DNA of 64,000 nt from Paralithodes platypus (GCA_032716605.1 CM064506.1:20190147-20254146); one strand, 5' to 3'; shown: positions 42,598 through 53,540, numbered from the stretch's first letter. The notes: generated from the letters alone by a model not told the origin. Program-made: numbers and translations.

Positions 42598-42795
42598 TCT
42601 GTGAGCACCATGACGCCATTTTACCTGGGATTCTGGCTAAATGTAGACGATTTTATGCAGTTTAAGAAGGAGCTATGTTATGAAGAGGGGTTTATAGAGA
42701 TCGTATCTACACCCTTTGATTATAAGCCAAAGAAAATCGTCTAGGGGTAACCAGAAGAGGATGGAAATTACGTAATGGTGTTAAAGGGGTAAATA
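42598..42795. mobile_element. F-family MITE
   Basis: TGTGAGCACCATGACGCC, GGGATTCTGGCTAAATGTAG left; AAGAAAATCGTCTAGGGGTA, ACCAGAAGAGG right. It abuts the J element. Confidence 0.7.
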
Positions 42796-43375
42796 AGCGA
42801 CTCCCAGCTTGACGAAGGGTAGCTCGTCATCGTCATCGTCGTCTTCTCGCACTCGTCATGTTGTTTAATATTTCCTGAAAGCATGCACAACAATCTTCCA
42901 TTTTATTTTTTATTTTATTTTTTTCTGGTTGAGTTTCGGTTTATTTTTAAGTGGTAGTTTTAGTCACACGAAAGGGTTTATATATTCTTCACTTCCTGGT
43001 TTTAATAGTCACAGTTTTAACAGGGCTTAAATCACTTTGTTATTTCTCACTGGTTTATTTCAGTTTAGATGGTTTTATAGTTTTCACAGTTTTATAGTTT
43101 ATAGGGGGTTTAGGTTTGCTGTTTAGCTTTTATGTTAGGTCACACAGTCTCTTACGCCGGGTGGTCCAGCGGGTTAGGGTTTAGTTTTTGGTTTTGGGTT
43201 TAGGTTTCACAGGACTTGAGATTTTTTTTTTTTTTTTTTTTTTCACTCAGCTGGACAAAAAGAGTATATCCTTCTTGAGAGCTTGGAGGCTGCCAACTCT
43301 TCCACGATGCTGTGAAACCTGTTGGGGCAAGCTTCCGAAGCACATACAGGAAAGTAAAGATAAATACAATGTACA
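42796..43375. other. unassigned AT-rich DNA
   Basis: A T run at about 43221-43243; TTTATAGTTT-rich words at 43060-43110. No credible gene is seen. Confidence 0.4.
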
Positions 43376-44165
43376 GTATATATACGTCCAATAAAGGAAA
43401 GAGTTACGATAAAGAGAGAGAAGAGGCTTTTACATCGAAGACAAAAATACAATACAGCTATGGAAGAAAGGAGGGAAAATACATTGAATACAATTGAAGA
43501 AACATATATTTTGATGACAAAAAAATTAAAGCAAGGAATGGGTTACAATGAAGACAGAAAAGGGACAGAAGAGGGTTACAATTAAGAAAACAAAGAAAAG
43601 GTTGCAATAAAATTGAAGACCAGGAAAAGGCAATGAGGAAATCAGAGAGGAATGAATTACAGGAAAGAAAGAAAGGGGTTGCAGAAAATAAATTATCAAA
43701 ACAAAATCGAAGACAGGAAAATAAGTACACTTAGGATATCGAAAAAAGGAAAGAGTTACAACGAAGAAAACGACGAAGCATAAAAAAAGGTTATAGGAAA
43801 AAAAAGGGGGGTAACTGAATAAATCGATTAGAAAGAAACTACAGTGAAATAATCGGGAACAAAGGGTTATAAAACAGGAAACTAAAGAGGTACAATGACG
43901 AAATAAAGGATTACAATGAAGAGGTCGAGGATACGAGGGGGATTACTATGAAGGATTCTAAGGATTACACTGACGGAAAATATGGGAATGATTACAAAGG
44001 AGAACATGAACAAAGGAGAGGTTTGTAAGCACGAAAATAAGGCATGATTTTAAAGCATAATCCGACGAAAGAAAAAGTTTACATGGACCATTCGAAGACA
44101 AGAAAGTGGGAAAAGGGTCGTAGAGAGGAAAAGGGATGAAATGAAGACACCGAAGATAGGAAAGG
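43376..44165. repeat. purine-rich degenerate tandem
   Basis: Words such as GAAAGGGTTACAATGAAGA and AAAAGGAAAGAGTTACAACG recur with drift. The plus strand is nearly all A/G; the minus strand is a long polypyrimidine tract lying just downstream (minus strand) of the possible exon donor at 44198. Confidence 0.65.
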
Positions 44166-44198
44166 GTCGTTACGTAGACAATGGAAGCTTTACATTAC

Positions 44199-44802
44199 CT
44201 TTTGGAAGACAGACGATGAGTAAGACGAGAGGCCAGAACGCCCAGCGGTGCAGTGGCGCCCCCCGTGCGGAAGTTTGTGACTGAACGATGATGCTACTGG
44301 TGGGGGAACAAGGGGAAGGGGAGGAACACGATGAAGATGAGCAACAAGAATAAGAAGAAGAGGTGGAACTACTGAGCGAGGAAGAGGATTTACTGAGCAA
44401 AGGAGAAGAGACAGATGACCTACTGAGCACAGGAGAAGAGACAGATGACCTACTGAGCAAAGGAGAAGAGACAGAAGACCTACTGAGCAAAGGGGAAGAG
44501 GCAGTGACGTTTTCAGATGCGTGGGATGGGGTGAGAGTTGAAGATGAGGAGGTGAGGAGAGGCGACGATGCTTCTGGTGGAGACATCGTCGCAGGTGATA
44601 ACGAAGAATTAGTAGTAGAAGAGGTGATTCTAGGTGAGGTATGACAGGAGGTGTTGGTAGGGGAGGAGAGGGGGGGAGGGCAGGAGGGGCCCGTGCACCA
44701 GAGGCCTTCCCTTCCTATGAAAGGTGGTGTGTGTAGGGGGGAGTGTGGCGGCGGGGGGTCTGTGGTAGCGGCGGGTGCGAGTAATCTGGAGTCGGGTGCC
44801 AT
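44199..44802 (-). CDS. possible first exon of an unknown Ser/Thr/Pro-rich protein
   Basis: The best gene candidate in the window, but unproven. ATG at 44802 has a good start context (GGG before, G after). The frame is open for about 200 residues. Residues about 1-170 are rich in Ser, Thr and Pro, with four LLSRSSVSSP-type 11-residue repeats near residues 105-145, then a Ser/Cys tract. Near the end WAFWPLVLLIVCLP is hydrophobic, like a signal-anchor or short membrane segment. It is followed by AAAAG|GTAATG at 44199/44198, a strong splice-donor match in phase 1, so the exon may end there. Upstream sequence is GC-rich with CCAAT and GGGCGG words. Against it: low complexity, and the opposite strand is also open (44351-44644, acidic). 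No family is recognised. Confidence 0.35.
44374..44506. repeat. 33-bp tandem repeat, four units
   Basis: Unit CTACTGAGCAAAGGAGAAGA, GACAGATGACC. The period keeps the reading frame on both strands (LLSKGEETDD on plus, LLSRSSVSSP on minus), so it does not tell which strand is coding. Confidence 0.9.
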
Positions 44803-45200
44803 CCCGGTTGACGTGGCCCTTGGTCAGGTCACACTAGAGGCTCTCACACTGGCACTGATTGGCTCGCTCTGAATACCGACGTCCCCACATGCCCGATGTT
44901 GCTCGCGAAGTCGGCCAGCTCGCAGCCAGCCGCTTATGGTGGTGACGGAGTGTTGGTGGAGGTGGTGATGGTGATGGTGGTGGGCCGTAACCCGTGTGAT
45001 GGTGATGGTGGTGGTGGTGGTGGTGTGGTAGTGTAGTAGCGCGGCGTGGCGTGGGGCCGTGCTGGAGCTGTGGTGGCGAGTGAGGGCCCGCGCCAGGCAC
45101 CAGCACTGCTCGCGGCGCTCCGTACCTCCACCACGCAGACGCAGCCCACCGCCCAATCACCGAGCCACTACCCCGCGCAGCACTGGTCGACCCTCAAGAA
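44803..45200 (-). promoter_or_regulatory. GC-rich, CpG-containing stretch, possible promoter
   Basis: Unlike the AT-rich surroundings, this stretch has many CG dinucleotides. It contains GAGCCAATCAG (CCAAT word, near 44860) and GGTGATTGGGCGGTGG (inverted CCAAT and a GC-box word, near 45155) on the minus strand. A (CAC/CAT)n run lies at about 44935-45035. These are ordinary promoter words and could be chance. The position upstream of the minus-strand exon is what makes it worth noting. Confidence 0.25.
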
Positions 45201-45359
45201 CACCCGGAGAGCCGCAACGAAAGAGGCCAAATTATTTTCAGGCCTATGCCTACGGGTGGAGCAAGGAGTTGTGGTGGTGGTCCTCCTCTGTATTCCACGG
45301 TCCGCAGGAATCGCTAGGGGCGGGGCTGTAGAAGGGGGGACTTCTCTGGGCTTAGGTCT

Positions 45360-45775
45360 CGGGCTTTAGGGTGAAGAAGGGAGATGAGGGCAAAAGGGAG
45401 GCAGGGAGGGAGGTGATGGTGGGGGGAAGAGGAAGGAAGCTGTGTGGGGGGTGGAGGAGGGAGGAAAAATGACGAAGGGAGAGAGGTGAGAAGAGAAAAG
45501 GACGTGAGGGAAGGGATTCCGGAGGTTGGGAGAAGGGGAAGTGGGGTAATGGTGGAGGAGGGGGGGGGGGGGGAGAGATTGGGGGAAAAGGGATGGAGGT
45601 AGGGAGAGAGGAAAGGACCAGAAGAGAAAAATAGATGAGAAGAGGAAAGGATGTGGATGAATAGAGAGAGGTAGAAAGGAGAAGAGTGTAAGTAGGGGAA
45701 GAAGGGAGGATAGGGAAGATGGAAGGATAGGAAAGATGGGGGGAGGAGGAGGCTACTGGTGCGCGAGGAACACAT
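45360..45775. repeat. GA-rich degenerate tandem with poly-G
   Basis: GGAGGGAGG, AGAGAAAAGGA and GGAAAGGATGTGGATG words; G run at about 45557-45571. Minus frames are S/P/L low complexity. Confidence 0.8.
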
Positions 45776-45779
45776 CTTA

Positions 45780-47335
45780 AAGTATCCACACCACCACCAC
45801 TACTACACTTCTACTACCATACCACTACTACCATACTACCACACCACTACTACACCAATACCACCACTACCACACCACCACTACTACCATACTACCACAC
45901 CACTACTACACTTATACTACCACTACCACACTACCACTACTACACTTCTACTACCACACCACTACTACCATACTACCACACCACTACTACACTTATACTA
46001 CCACTACCACACCACCACTACTACCATACTACCACTACTACACTTCTATTACCACACGACTACTACCACACCACTACTACACTTATACTATCACCACTAC
46101 TACCATACTACCACTACTACACTTCTACTACCAAACCACTAATACCATATTTCTACTACCACACCACTACCACCACACCACTACTACCACACCACTACTA
46201 CCACTACCACACTCACACTACCACTACCACACCACCACCACCACTACCACACTAACACCTACCACCACCACTACCACACTACCACTACCACACTAACACT
46301 ACCACACCACCACTACCACACTAACACTACCACACTAACACTACCACACTACTACCACACTACCACCACTACTACCACTACCACACTACCACCACTACTA
46401 CCACACTTCTACTACCACACTACCACACCACCACTACCACACTACCACTACCACACTTCTACTACCACACTAACACTACCACCACTACTACCACACTAAC
46501 ACTACCACCACTACTACCACACCACTACCACCACACCACTACTACTACCACACCACTACCACCACACCACTACTACCACACCACCACTACCACTACCACA
46601 CTAACACTACCACACCACCACTACCACACCACCACTACCACTACCACTACCACCACCACTACCACACCACCACTACCACACTAACACTACCACACCACCA
46701 CCAACTACAACACTACCACTACCACACTACCACCACTACTACCACACTAACACTATCACACCACCACTACCACACTACCACTACCACTACCACACCACCA
46801 CTACCACACTAACACTACCACACTACCACTACTACCACTACCACCACTACTACCACACTAACACTACCACCACTATCATCACAACCACACAACCATACCC
46901 CCACCACCATCACAACCACTACCAACAACCACCACCACTACCACCACCATCAATACCACCACTACCAACCACACAACCATCACCACAACCATACCCCCAC
47001 CACCATCACAACCACTACCAACAACCACCACCATCAATACCACCACTACCAACCACACAACCATACTCCCACCACCACCACCACCACCATCACAACCACT
47101 ACCACTACCACCACCATCAATACCACCACTACCAACCACACAACCATCACCACAACCATACCCCCACCACCACTACAACCACACTACCGACCACCACCAC
47201 AACCACACAACCATACTCCCACCACCACCACCACCACCGTCACTACCAACCACACAACCATCACCACAACCACCACCATCACCACCACCATCACTACCAA
47301 CCACGCAACCATGACCAGCACTACGGCAACCCACC
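45780..47335 (+). repeat. (ACC/ACT)n trinucleotide-based minisatellite, 1.55 kb
   Basis: CACCACTACTACCACACCAC-like units of changing length. After about 46865 the units shift to CATCACAACCACTACCAAC and CCATACCCCCACCACCA. Minus frames are G/V-rich repeats. Confidence 0.95.
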
Positions 47336-47408
47336 ATGCAGCATTGACGGTAACAAACAGTCTTGACCCCTTGACCTGACCCCGGCCACACCCACACCTA
47401 ACTGGAAC

Positions 47409-47467
47409 ACCCCCCCCCTCCCCCCCCCCCCCCACCCCCCCCACCCCCCCCCCCCCCCCCCCCCCCC
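47409..47467 (+). repeat. poly-C tract
   Basis: Mostly C with single T and A interruptions. Confidence 0.95.
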
Positions 47468-47469
47468 AG

Positions 47470-47865
47470 GTCAATGGTTGGTTAGGTTAGCTTGGTTGGT
47501 TAGTTGGTTACAATGGTTAGTTTAAGGGAGTCCACCTTGCTGTTTTTCTCTTTCTCTCCTTTTCTCTCTTTCTCTGGCTTGTATCCATTCGGCCCCATTC
47601 AGCCTAGTGTTTTAAGACGTTTACCCCAATCCAGGAAAAAAAAAATTTACAGCAAGCTAAATGTGTACATTTTTCGATAGAAAAATTTCTCCGGCGAAGC
47701 CGGATTTCTCCATACAATGCTGGCTCGCTACCGCTCGCCAGGAAAATATTGACCCCTGAATGGGGATAAACGTCTTAAAACAGTTGGCTGAATGGGGCCG
47801 AATGGATACAAGCCAGGGAAAGAGAGAAATGGTTGGTTAGGTTAGCTTGCTTGGTTGGTTAGTTT
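47470..47865. repeat. direct duplication flanking a B element
   Basis: ATGGTTGGTTAGGTTAGCTT then GGTTGGTTAGTT occurs at about 47474-47512 and 47830-47866, on each side of the B element. Confidence 0.75.
47521..47826 (-). mobile_element. B-family element, right end truncated
   Basis: TTTAAGGGAGTCCACCTTGC start; TTGTATCCATTCGGCCCC; GCAAGCTAAATGTGTACATT; TCCGGCGAAGCCGGA; CTGGCTCGCTACCGCTCGCC. It ends at AAGCCAGGGAAAGAGAGAAA with no CCCTTAA. Confidence 0.75.
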
Positions 47866-47876
47866 ACTACCACTAC

Positions 47877-48321
47877 AATAGTCTGCTTATTTTTGTCTAG
47901 CTGATGGTAAATTGCATCCCTTAGCAACTACTGCTTTTGTCGATTCTTAACCCTTTGTGTACCGGGATGTCCTTTTAACTTATTTTGATTGACTACTATT
48001 AGGCGATTTTATTAAGTTTATGAGGGGTCTCCCGTAATTAACAGGCTGTGAACTATCTTTATTAACCCTTTTTGCTACCACAGATCCTTCTTAAGCGGCA
48101 CAAAATCGTCTAAATTTAGCTAGAATAATATGAAAAAGACGTCGCCGGTACAGAAGGGGTTAATGGAAAACTATGAAACTACTATTTCTCTACCTCATAA
48201 ATTATGTATATATCAAGTTTTCACAATTAACAACATATTTCGCTTCGAATTCGTCGTAAAAGCCGAGTAATCATGATGGGGACATGACAATTTACCCTCG
48301 GCTGAAGATAAACAGCCTATA
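47877..48321. mobile_element. I-family MITE with nested D element
   Basis: TAGTCTGCTTATTTTTGTCT, AGCTGATGGTAAATT at the left; AATTTACCCTCGGCTGAAGA, TAAACAGCCTATA at the right. The D element at 47947-48163 is inside. Confidence 0.7.
47947..48163. mobile_element. D-family MITE, complete, nested
   Basis: TTAACCCTTTGTGTACCGGG to GCCGGTACAGAAGGGGTTAA, with both subterminal boxes (GGCGATTTTATTAAGTTTAT; CTTCTTAAGCGGCACAAAAT). Confidence 0.8.
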
Positions 48322-48344
48322 CTACCACCGTCACCTCTGCTACC

Positions 48345-48668
48345 ACACCACTACCACTACCCTACCTCACCACACTACCACTACCCTACCTCACCACACT
48401 ACCACTACCCTACCTCACCACACTACCACTACCCTACCTCACCCCACTACCCTACCTCACCACACTACCACTACCCTACCTCACCACACTACCACTACCC
48501 TACCTCACCACACTACCACTACCCTACCTCACCACACTAGCACTACCCTACCTCACCATACTACCACTAACCTACCTCACCACACTACCACTACCCTACC
48601 TCACCACACTACCACTACCCTACCTCACCACACTACCACTACCCTACCTCACCACACTACCACCCTCA
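48345..48668 (+). repeat. 24-bp minisatellite, about 13 units
   Basis: Unit CTACCTCACCACACTACCAC then TACC, with one shortened unit near 48440. The period keeps a T/H/P/L frame open. Confidence 0.95.
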
Positions 48669-48794
48669 ACCACTGTTTGGACACTTGATCCTCAGTGTTT
48701 TGGAGGACAAGCAACCTAGAAGGGTCACTAGATCTGTTGTTGCTTGATTTCCTTTGTACTCCTTTGTACTCCTTTGTACCCACACACACACACC
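48669..48794. other. short unassigned segment
   Basis: GATCTGTTGTTGCTTG and three CTCCTTTGTA units; weakly like 56735-56765. Confidence 0.35.
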
Positions 48795-49012
48795 AACCGG
48801 TTCCCCTTTAATTACAGGCTCGCTTTCGCTCGCCAGGAAAAAAATCGACACCTTAGGCTTAATGACACGAATAGTCTTAATAATGACAAAGAAATGGGAC
48901 GAAAGGTCTTAAAATCGCCATACTAATGGGCCGAACGTCTTATAATCTGAAAACTAATGGGGCTAGACATGAGGAAGAAGGGGAACCATAAAGACGGCCC
49001 ATCTCCCCTTAA
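48795..49012 (-). mobile_element. A-family element, fragment
   Basis: ACCGGTTCCCCTTTAATTAC, GGCTCGCTTTCGCTCGCCAG, ACTAATGGGGCTAGACATGA, ACGGCCCATCTCCCCTTAA. Left half missing. Confidence 0.75.
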
Positions 49013-49030
49013 AGTCTGATGTTAGGAATT

Positions 49031-49268
49031 GAATAGGATATACTGCAGGAGTAAGCTTATGGTAGAACGTGCAAGAATGGATATGTATTGAATAGGATAT
49101 ACTGTAGGAGTAAGCTTATGGTAGAACGTGCAAGAATGGATATGGATTGAATAGGATATACTGTAGGGTAAGCTTATGGTAGAACGTGCAAGAATGGATA
49201 TGTATTGAATAGTGTATACTGTAGGAGTAAGCTTATGGTAGAACGTGCAAGAATGGATATGAATTGAA
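49031..49268 (+). repeat. 59-bp minisatellite, four units
   Basis: Unit GAATAGGATATACTGTAGGA, GTAAGCTTATGGTAGAACGT, GCAAGAATGGATATGTATT. Confidence 0.95.
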
Positions 49269-49351
49269 TTTTGTTCGTAAAAACTTCCTTACATACAGTA
49301 TATTCTGTGTTTATATATATATATACAATACATATACTGTATACTGTATAG

Positions 49352-49474
49352 ACTGGAACAAGACCTCACGGGCTTCACTGTTCATTGTAAAGCGGTGAAT
49401 GTTAAGGCTCTCAGCCTATGCCCGAGAGGAAGTAAGTTGGAATATAGAAAAAAAAAAAAAAAAAAAAAAAAAAA
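49352..49474 (+). mobile_element. M retroelement 3' end with poly-A, copy 2
   Basis: ACTGGAACAAGACCTCACGG, CTCTCAGCCTATGCCCGAGA, GTTGGAATATAG, then about 27 A. It matches the minus-strand copy at 39867. Confidence 0.7.
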
Positions 49475-49552
49475 TGTATATATATACTGTATATATACCG
49501 GAAGTTTCTAATAATTGTGCCTGTGGTACTATAGTTAATCGTCGCCCATAGT

Positions 49553-49719
49553 TTAATGGGGGATGGTTGTTGTTTTTCTGGCCCCCATTCTCCCTCATGT
49601 AGCACTATTAGTTTTCAGGTTTTCAGACGTTCGACCCCTTACTTTGGCGATTTTAAGACCTTTCGCCTCATTTCTTTGTGAATATTAAGCAGACTTTTAG
49701 TGTCAGCTAGGTGTTGATT
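49553..49719 (+). mobile_element. A-family element, 5' fragment
   Basis: TTAATGGGGGATGGTTGTTG, CCCCATTCTCCCTCATGTAG, TTGGCGATTTTAAGACCTTT; homology ends near AGCTAGGTGTTGATTG. Confidence 0.7.
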
Positions 49720-50037
49720 GTGTATGTATGTATGTATATACTCAGGCACATACCCCATAGATGGGAGTAGCCGACTCGAGACAGAGCCAGAACAGAAACA
49801 TTTAAAGTTCGAATTCTTAGGGTCCAGGACCACTTTCGCGTTCCCTCTTCCATATAGTCGAATAGTTGAATTTTACAAGGGGAGGAGGATTCCTAGCCTC
49901 CTGTCCCCAATACACACCAATTAATACATTTCCGTTTTAGTTGATGTGTTATATACATTTGTGTTATATCCTGCATCTTTTGTTTTTTATTTTATTTTTT
50001 AGCTTTGCCGCATTTTATAACAGATTTCTTATACCCC
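49720..50037. other. unassigned DNA
   Basis: GTATGTATGTAT run, then unrecognised sequence. The short frames have no recognisable motif. Confidence 0.35.
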
Positions 50038-50470
50038 GTGTGTATGTGTGTATGTGTGTGTGTGTGTGTGTGTATGTGTGTGACTGTAAAGGTATGTGTA
50101 TGTATATGTGTGTGCGTGTGTGTGAATGTATGTGTATGTTTATTGTGTGTGTATGTGTGTCTGTAAAGTCATGTGTATGTTTATTTGTGTGTGTGTGTGT
50201 GTGTGTATTTGTCTGCATGTGCGTTTGTGTGAATGTATGTGTATATTATGTATGTATGTGTGTCTATAAAGGCATGTGTATGCATATTTGTACGCGTGTG
50301 TATGTATGTCTGTAAAGGTATATGTATGTTTATGTGTATATGTATTTTATTTGTGTATGTGTGTGTGTATGTGTATGTGTGTCTGTAAAGGCATATGTAT
50401 GTTTATGTGTGGGTATGTATATTGTTTGTGTATGTGTGTGTATGTGTGTCTGTAAAGGCATATGTATGTA

Positions 50471-50523
<53 letters not shown>

Positions 50524-50545
50524 CTATATGTGCAAATACGTGTAT
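50038..50545 (+). repeat. (GT)/(GTAT) microsatellite block with periodic spacer
   Basis: GTGTGTATGTGTGTCTGTAA then AGGCATATGTATG-type spacers recur five or six times between GT tracts. Confidence 0.9.
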
Positions 50546-50592
50546 GTATTGCTGCCCCACGTTATCAACCCCCAGATCCCTGTGGTGGTGAT

Positions 50593-50989
50593 GTACAGGT
50601 GGCCACATAAGTCCTGTTCCTCCCCGTGATCTTATACCTGGCAATATAATACGCCTGATTGAACTACGAGTGTAGTTCTTAATGCAGTGGTTAACTCGTC
50701 TGTTTAGTCAACTGATAATTAACCCGTTCAGTACCGGTAACGTCCTTTTAACTTTATTTTGGCTACTATAAGACGATTTTATTCAGCAATTAATAGGCTT
50801 GGAACTATCTCCCTTAACCCTTTTTACCACCGCATATCCTTCTTAAGCTGCACGAAACCGTCTAAATAAAGCAAACATATCATTAAAAAGATGTCACCTG
50901 TACAGAAGGGGTTAAAAGAAACCAGACTATCAATTAATTCGTACTATTTAACTTGGAACGGGGAACAAAACTTATGTGGCCGACTGTAC
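50593..50989 (+). mobile_element. H-family MITE with a D element inserted at TTAA
   Basis: TACAGGTGGCCACATAAGTC, CTGTTCCTCCCCGTGATCTT at the left; GGGGAACAAAACTTATGTGG, CCGACTGTA at the right. AGTCAACTGATAATTAA precedes the D element and TTAAAAGAAACC follows it. Together these recreate the uninserted H core. Confidence 0.8.
50719..50915. mobile_element. D-family MITE, complete, in H
   Basis: TTAACCCGTTCAGTACCGGT to ACCTGTACAGAAGGGGTTAA. The host shows one TTAA where this copy has two. Confidence 0.85.
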
Positions 50990-51090
50990 CTGAGGACCCT
51001 CCCCCCCCCCCTCCTCAATCCTGCCCTGGCCCTCCATCTGTTTCTCTGTCTACCTTCATCTATTGTCACGTTTATCCTGTTTGCCTTCGA

Positions 51091-51106
51091 GTCTCGCTCT
51101 CTCTCG

Positions 51107-51152
<46 letters not shown>

Positions 51153-51156
51153 CTCG

Positions 51157-51197
<41 letters not shown>
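51091..51197 (+). repeat. (TC)n microsatellite
   Basis: About 105 bp of TC with CTCG interruptions. Confidence 0.95.
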
Positions 51198-51199
<2 letters not shown>

Positions 51200-51235
51200 T
51201 CATTTTCTTTACCTAGTACTTATTAGCTTAGCAGT

Positions 51236-51340
51236 GTAGATATCCAAACTGCCCAGTAAGGTCCAATAGGTATATTGCAGTTTGTTAGTCCTTTGTATTC
51301 CTCTTCCTCCTCCTCCTCCCATTCCTCCTTCTCCTCCCCC
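51236..51340 (+). repeat. left copy of a duplication around a LINE fragment
   Basis: TAGATATCCAAACTGC, GCAGTTTGTTAGTCCTTTGT then (TCC)n; the same order occurs at 51980-52150. Confidence 0.7.
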
Positions 51341-51342
51341 CT

Positions 51343-51711
51343 CCCCCTTCTAGATTGCGTAATAAACTGTACGAAGAGCGTTTAAAAGAACTAAATTTAT
51401 TTAGCTTAACAAAGCGCAGAATGAGAGGTGACCTAATAGAGGTGTTCAAAATCGTCAAGGGATTCAGCAACCTAAATGTAATGGTATTATTCACGATCAA
51501 TCAAACAAACACGAGAAACAATGGTTATAAGATTATAGGCAAGCGTTTTCATTCTCACGAGGTGAAGCATTTCTTCTTTAACTGTGTTGTGAATATTTGG
51601 AACAGACTACCCTCGAACATTGTAAACTGTAATACTGTCGAAACATTCAAGAACCATCTGGATAAACACTTGGCAAATAACCCCCAATTAACACAGTTTC
51701 TTTCATAATAA
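51343..51711 (+). pseudogene. LINE ORF2 C-terminal fragment (CR1/jockey-like)
   Basis: One open frame of about 120 residues, cut at the N-terminal side. It has YEERLKELNLFSLTKRRMRG, DLIEVFKIVKGF, and VVNIWNRLPSNIVNCNTVET, FKNHLDKHL. This is the conserved end of many reverse transcriptase ORFs (leucine/arginine helix, then W.RLP). It differs from LINE-L and from the 29466 element, so it is a third LINE family. The frame ends with TAA. No catalytic domain is present. Confidence 0.8.
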
Positions 51712-51979
51712 CGCACAACGAAGTGTCAACGCATACCGCATTGTATATTGATATTCATACACCTGTTCCCTTTCAGAATTATAGTAATAGAGTTAGCTTA
51801 GATTACAAATCAACTTCTTTTTCTCCCTGTCCTATCCGAATTTCCGGGTCAGTTTTTCCATACTACATGGTATTTTTCCAACTGTTTCCATGCCAGCATT
51901 AGCTGGAGGGAGTGGTGGGTGGGGAGGAGCCTTCTACTTTGCTATCCTTTTCTCTACCTCGTAGTCAATAGATAATAGT
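51712..51979 (+). other. probable 3' UTR of the LINE fragment
   Basis: TTCCATGCCAGCATTAGCTG, GAGGGAGTGGTGGGTGGGG. Assigned by position only. Confidence 0.4.
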
Positions 51980-52155
51980 TTTAGATATCCAAACTGCAGT
52001 TTGTTGCAGTTTGTTCTCCTTTGTATTCCTTTGTATTCCTCACTCCTCCTCCTCCTCCCGCTCACTCCTCCTCCTCCTCCTCCACTCCCCTCCCCTCCTC
52101 CTCCTCCTCCTCTTCCTCCTCCTCCTCCTCCTCCTCCTCCTCCCTCCTCATATCC
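51980..52155 (+). repeat. right copy of the duplication and (TCC)n
   Basis: TAGATATCCAAACTGCAG, then CTCCTTTGTATTCCTTTG and about 110 bp of CTC/TCC. Confidence 0.85.
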
Positions 52156-52435
52156 TCAACGATCCATCAGACTCTAAAAAAATTCCTTCCTGCTTGTGAT
52201 TCATCTGATGGGTTTCGGACACAGTCACACGAGTGGGTTTTTTTTCGACAACTTCTTTTTATAAACTGGCAACTGGCAACATTCCGGGGCAATGTTTTGG
52301 ATGCAACCACAGGAGCGCCTTTACCGGATAATCTCGATTGGATGGTTTTGACTGACATTTTAGGACTATTCTATTTAATTTACGTGGGGTATTTTCGGGC
52401 AACTTACAGATATCGGCCTTTTTTACATATAATTT
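52156..52435. other. segment with J-like end before the array
   Basis: CACACGAGTGGGTTTTTTTT, CGACAACTTC at about 52227-52256 resembles the J terminus, as does 53598-53625 after the array. Confidence 0.45.
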
Positions 52436-53540
52436 ATTGTTTATATGTTTTATGTTATATACCTATGTTTTATATGTTTTATGTTATATACCTATGTTTT
52501 ATGTTATATACCTATATGTCATGTTATATACCTATATGTCAATATGTTATGTTATATACCTATATGTCAATATGTTATGTTATATACCTATATGTCATGT
52601 TATATACCTATGTTTTATGTTATATACCTATGTTTTATGTTATATACCTATGTTTTATGTTATATACCTATGTTTTATGTTATATACCTATGTTTTATAT
52701 GTTTTATGTTATATACCTATGTTTTATATGTTTTATGTTATATACCTATGTTTTATGTTTTATGTTATATACCTATGTTTTATATGTTTTATGTTATATA
52801 CCTATGTTTTATGTTATATACCTATGTTTTATATGTTTTATGTTATATACCTATGTTTTATATGTTTTATGTTATATACCTATGTTTTATATGTTTTATG
52901 TTATATACCTATGTTTTATATGTTTTATGTTATATACCTATGTTTTATATGTTTATGTTATATACCTATGTTGTATATGTTTTATGTTATATACCTATGT
53001 TGATGTTTTATGTTATATACCTATGTTTTATATGTTTTATGTTATATACCTATGTTTTATATGTTTATGTTATATACCTATGTTTTATATGTTTTATGTT
53101 ATATACCTATGTTTTATATGTTTTATGTTATATACCTATGTTTTATGTTTATGTTATATACCTATGTTTTATATGTTTTATGTTATATACCTATGTTTTA
53201 TATGTTTTATGTTATATACCTATGTTTTATATGTTTTATGTTATATACCTATGTTTTATGTTTTATGTTATATACCTATGTTTTATATGTTTTATGTTAT
53301 ATATACCTATGTTTTATATGTTTTATGTTATATACCTATGTTTTATATGTTTTATGTTATATACCTATGTTTTATATGTTTTATGTTATATACCTATGTT
53401 TTATGTTATATACCTATGTTTTATATGTTTTATGTTATATACCTATGTTTTATATGTTTTATGTTATATACCTATGTTTTATATGTTTTATGTTATATAC
53501 CTATGTTTTATATGTTTTATGTTATATACCTATGTTTTAT
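52436..53540 (+). repeat. 29/20-bp minisatellite, 1.1 kb
   Basis: The long unit is TTTTATGTTATATACCTATG plus TTTTATATG; the short unit lacks the last nine bases. Early units carry ATATGTC in place of TTTTATG. More than 40 TATACCTATG words. Three frames are open, up to 532 codons. Not a gene. Confidence 0.95.

Larger units (their letters stand above)
41967..42598. mobile_element. J element carrying a nested I MITE
   Basis: Ends CGGTATCACACGAGCGCTTT then ACCTTCAACTT, and AAGTTGACGACAAAAGCGCC then CGTGTGATACC, are inverted. The I-family copy at 42074-42506 is inside it, and a SINE is inside that copy. Confidence 0.7.

Noticed and set aside
44834..45160. His-rich 108-110 codon frames
   Set aside because: The His/Pro run comes from a (CAC/CAT)n tract, and several frames are open in parallel. 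I treat the region as possible upstream DNA, not coding.
45780..47335. G/V-rich minus frames as a glycine-rich protein
   Set aside because: They are readings of the (ACC/ACT)n array and change with every unit-length shift.
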